From Rhizobium sp. TH135 (lineage in GTDB: Bacteria; Pseudomonadota; Alphaproteobacteria; Rhizobiales; Rhizobiaceae), in NCBI RefSeq assembly GCF_002855515.1, contig NZ_PKRP01000001.1:620001-684000 (forward strand): a stretch of DNA of 64,000 nt. Direction: 5' to 3'. The notes beneath the pieces were generated by a model that searched no databases, was not told the origin of the DNA, and was given only the letters and a program-made list of their open reading frames with translations. Positions 63,368 through 64,000 of this stretch are shown piece after piece (position 1 is the first letter of the stretch; each line of letters opens with the position of its first letter). The translations under genes were made by a program, and so were the position numbers.

Positions 63368-64000
63368 TCAAGACTTCTGGAACATGGCGAGCATGCGCCG
63401 TGTCACCATGAAGCCACCGAAGATGTTGATGCCGGCCATCAGGACCGACAGCGCACCGAGGATGATCACCAGGAAGTTGCCTGATCCGATCTGCATCAGG
63501 GCACCCAGAATGATGATCGAGGAGATGGCATTGGTGATCGCCATCAGCGGCGTGTGCAGCGAATGGCTGACATTCCAGATGACCTGGAAGCCGACGAAGC
63601 AGGCGAGCACGAAGACGATGAAATGGCTCATAAAGCTGGCCGGCGCGTAAAGACCGGCGAGCAGGATGAGCGCGCCGCCACCGGCAAGCATGCCCACCTG
63701 GTTGCGGGTCTGGGTCTTGAAGGCGGCGATTTCCTGGGCCCGCTTTTCTTCGGGCGTCAGCTCCTTCACCTTTTCCTTCGGCTTGGCAGCAGCGATCGCC
63801 TGGATCTTCGGCGGCGGTGGGGGATAAGTAATCTCGCCGTCCTTGGTGACGGTGGCACCCCGGATGACATCGTCTTCCATATTGTGCACGACCACGCCAT
63901 CCTTGGCCGGCGTCAGGTCCGTCATCATGTGGCGGATGTTGGTCGAATAGAGCGTCGACGACTGCGCGGCCATGCGGCTCGGGAAGTCGGTATAGCCGAC
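63368..64000 (-). CDS. pntA: NAD(P) transhydrogenase subunit alpha, C-terminal part (runs off the window)
   Basis: The frame stays open to the end of the window: the nine codons upstream of the Met at 63973 read VGYTDFPSR, matching the TD-PSR motif inside PntA, so that Met is internal. The visible 210 codons cover the end of the NAD-binding domain, a proline- and charge-rich linker ([29 protein letters not shown]), and the membrane segments to MFQKS. The linker is notable; split PntAA/PntAB forms exist in other bacteria but the frame here is continuous. Confidence 0.9.
   Translation of the reverse strand, partial: VGYTDFPSRMAAQSSTLYSTNIRHMMTDLTPAKDGVVVHNMEDDVIRGATVTKDGEITYPPPPPKIQAIAAAKPKEKVKELTPEEKRAQEIAAFKTQTRNQVGMLAGGGALILLAGLYAPASFMSHFIVFVLACFVGFQVIWNVSHSLHTPLMAITNAISSIIILGALMQIGSGNFLVIILGALSVLMAGINIFGGFMVTRRMLAMFQKS

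Noticed and set aside
63368-63973. Separate small PntA-2 (PntAB) gene starting at 63973
   Set aside because: The frame continues upstream to the window edge with PntA-like residues, so this Met is internal to a longer pntA.

Overview
The window looks like chromosomal DNA of an alphaproteobacterium of the Rhizobiaceae (Rhizobium/Agrobacterium relatives). The support is high G+C, a Mur-type palindrome in front of sitABCD, an Omp25/Omp31-like porin, a lone phnM, many polyamine/peptide ABC importers, and short mosaic repeats with GCCCCTCA...TGAGGGGC ends between genes, as known from rhizobia. No tRNA, rRNA, CRISPR array or insertion sequence was seen.

Layout. 1-1.8 kb: lysS. 1.8-7.1 kb: a histidine-rich membrane-anchored protein divergent from the manganese importer sitABCD. 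7.2-11 kb: a two-domain ArsA ATPase without other ars genes, then a drug/metabolite exporter divergent from a LysR regulator. 11.2-16.8 kb: a putrescine uptake and oxidation operon like E. coli ydcSTUV-patD. 17-21 kb: an SH3-like secreted protein and a 1220-residue protein built almost entirely from 151 octapeptides arranged in a 17-octad super-repeat; this is the most unusual object here. 21.5-29.6 kb: housekeeping and repair genes (GFA protein, transaldolase and SorC regulator, methyltransferase, Ada-like methyltransferase, DUF2244, nth, EI24/CysZ-like, nitrilase-family hydrolase). 29.7-36.8 kb: a di/oligopeptide importer split over two divergent units with an M20 amidohydrolase. 36.9-38.3 kb: an AT-rich, probably acquired gene for a caspase-family protein. 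38.3-44.5 kb: PAP2 phosphatase, S58 peptidase, MaoC-phosphate acetyltransferase fusion, acetate kinase, phnM. 44.6-56.8 kb: dipeptidase and amidase on one strand, divergent from a nine-kilobase operon with a polyamine-type ABC importer, a beta-lactamase-fold hydrolase, two tandem YtcJ-like amidohydrolases and a TetR regulator; together these suggest import and hydrolysis of an unknown amide or N-acyl compound. 56.8-60.2 kb: part of a non-phosphorylative L-fucose-type pathway with an IclR regulator. 60.2-60.9 kb: a higBA toxin-antitoxin pair whose toxin reading frame is broken by one extra base. 61-64 kb: porin and the transhydrogenase genes pntB and pntA (pntA runs off the window).

Genes are tightly packed, with many ATGA stop/start overlaps marking operons. 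Product names rest on motifs and family resemblance read by eye; substrate names for transporters and hydrolases are inference. Strongest leads: the octapeptide-repeat protein, the caspase-like gene, the frameshifted higB, and the uncharacterised catabolic locus at 44.6-56.8 kb.
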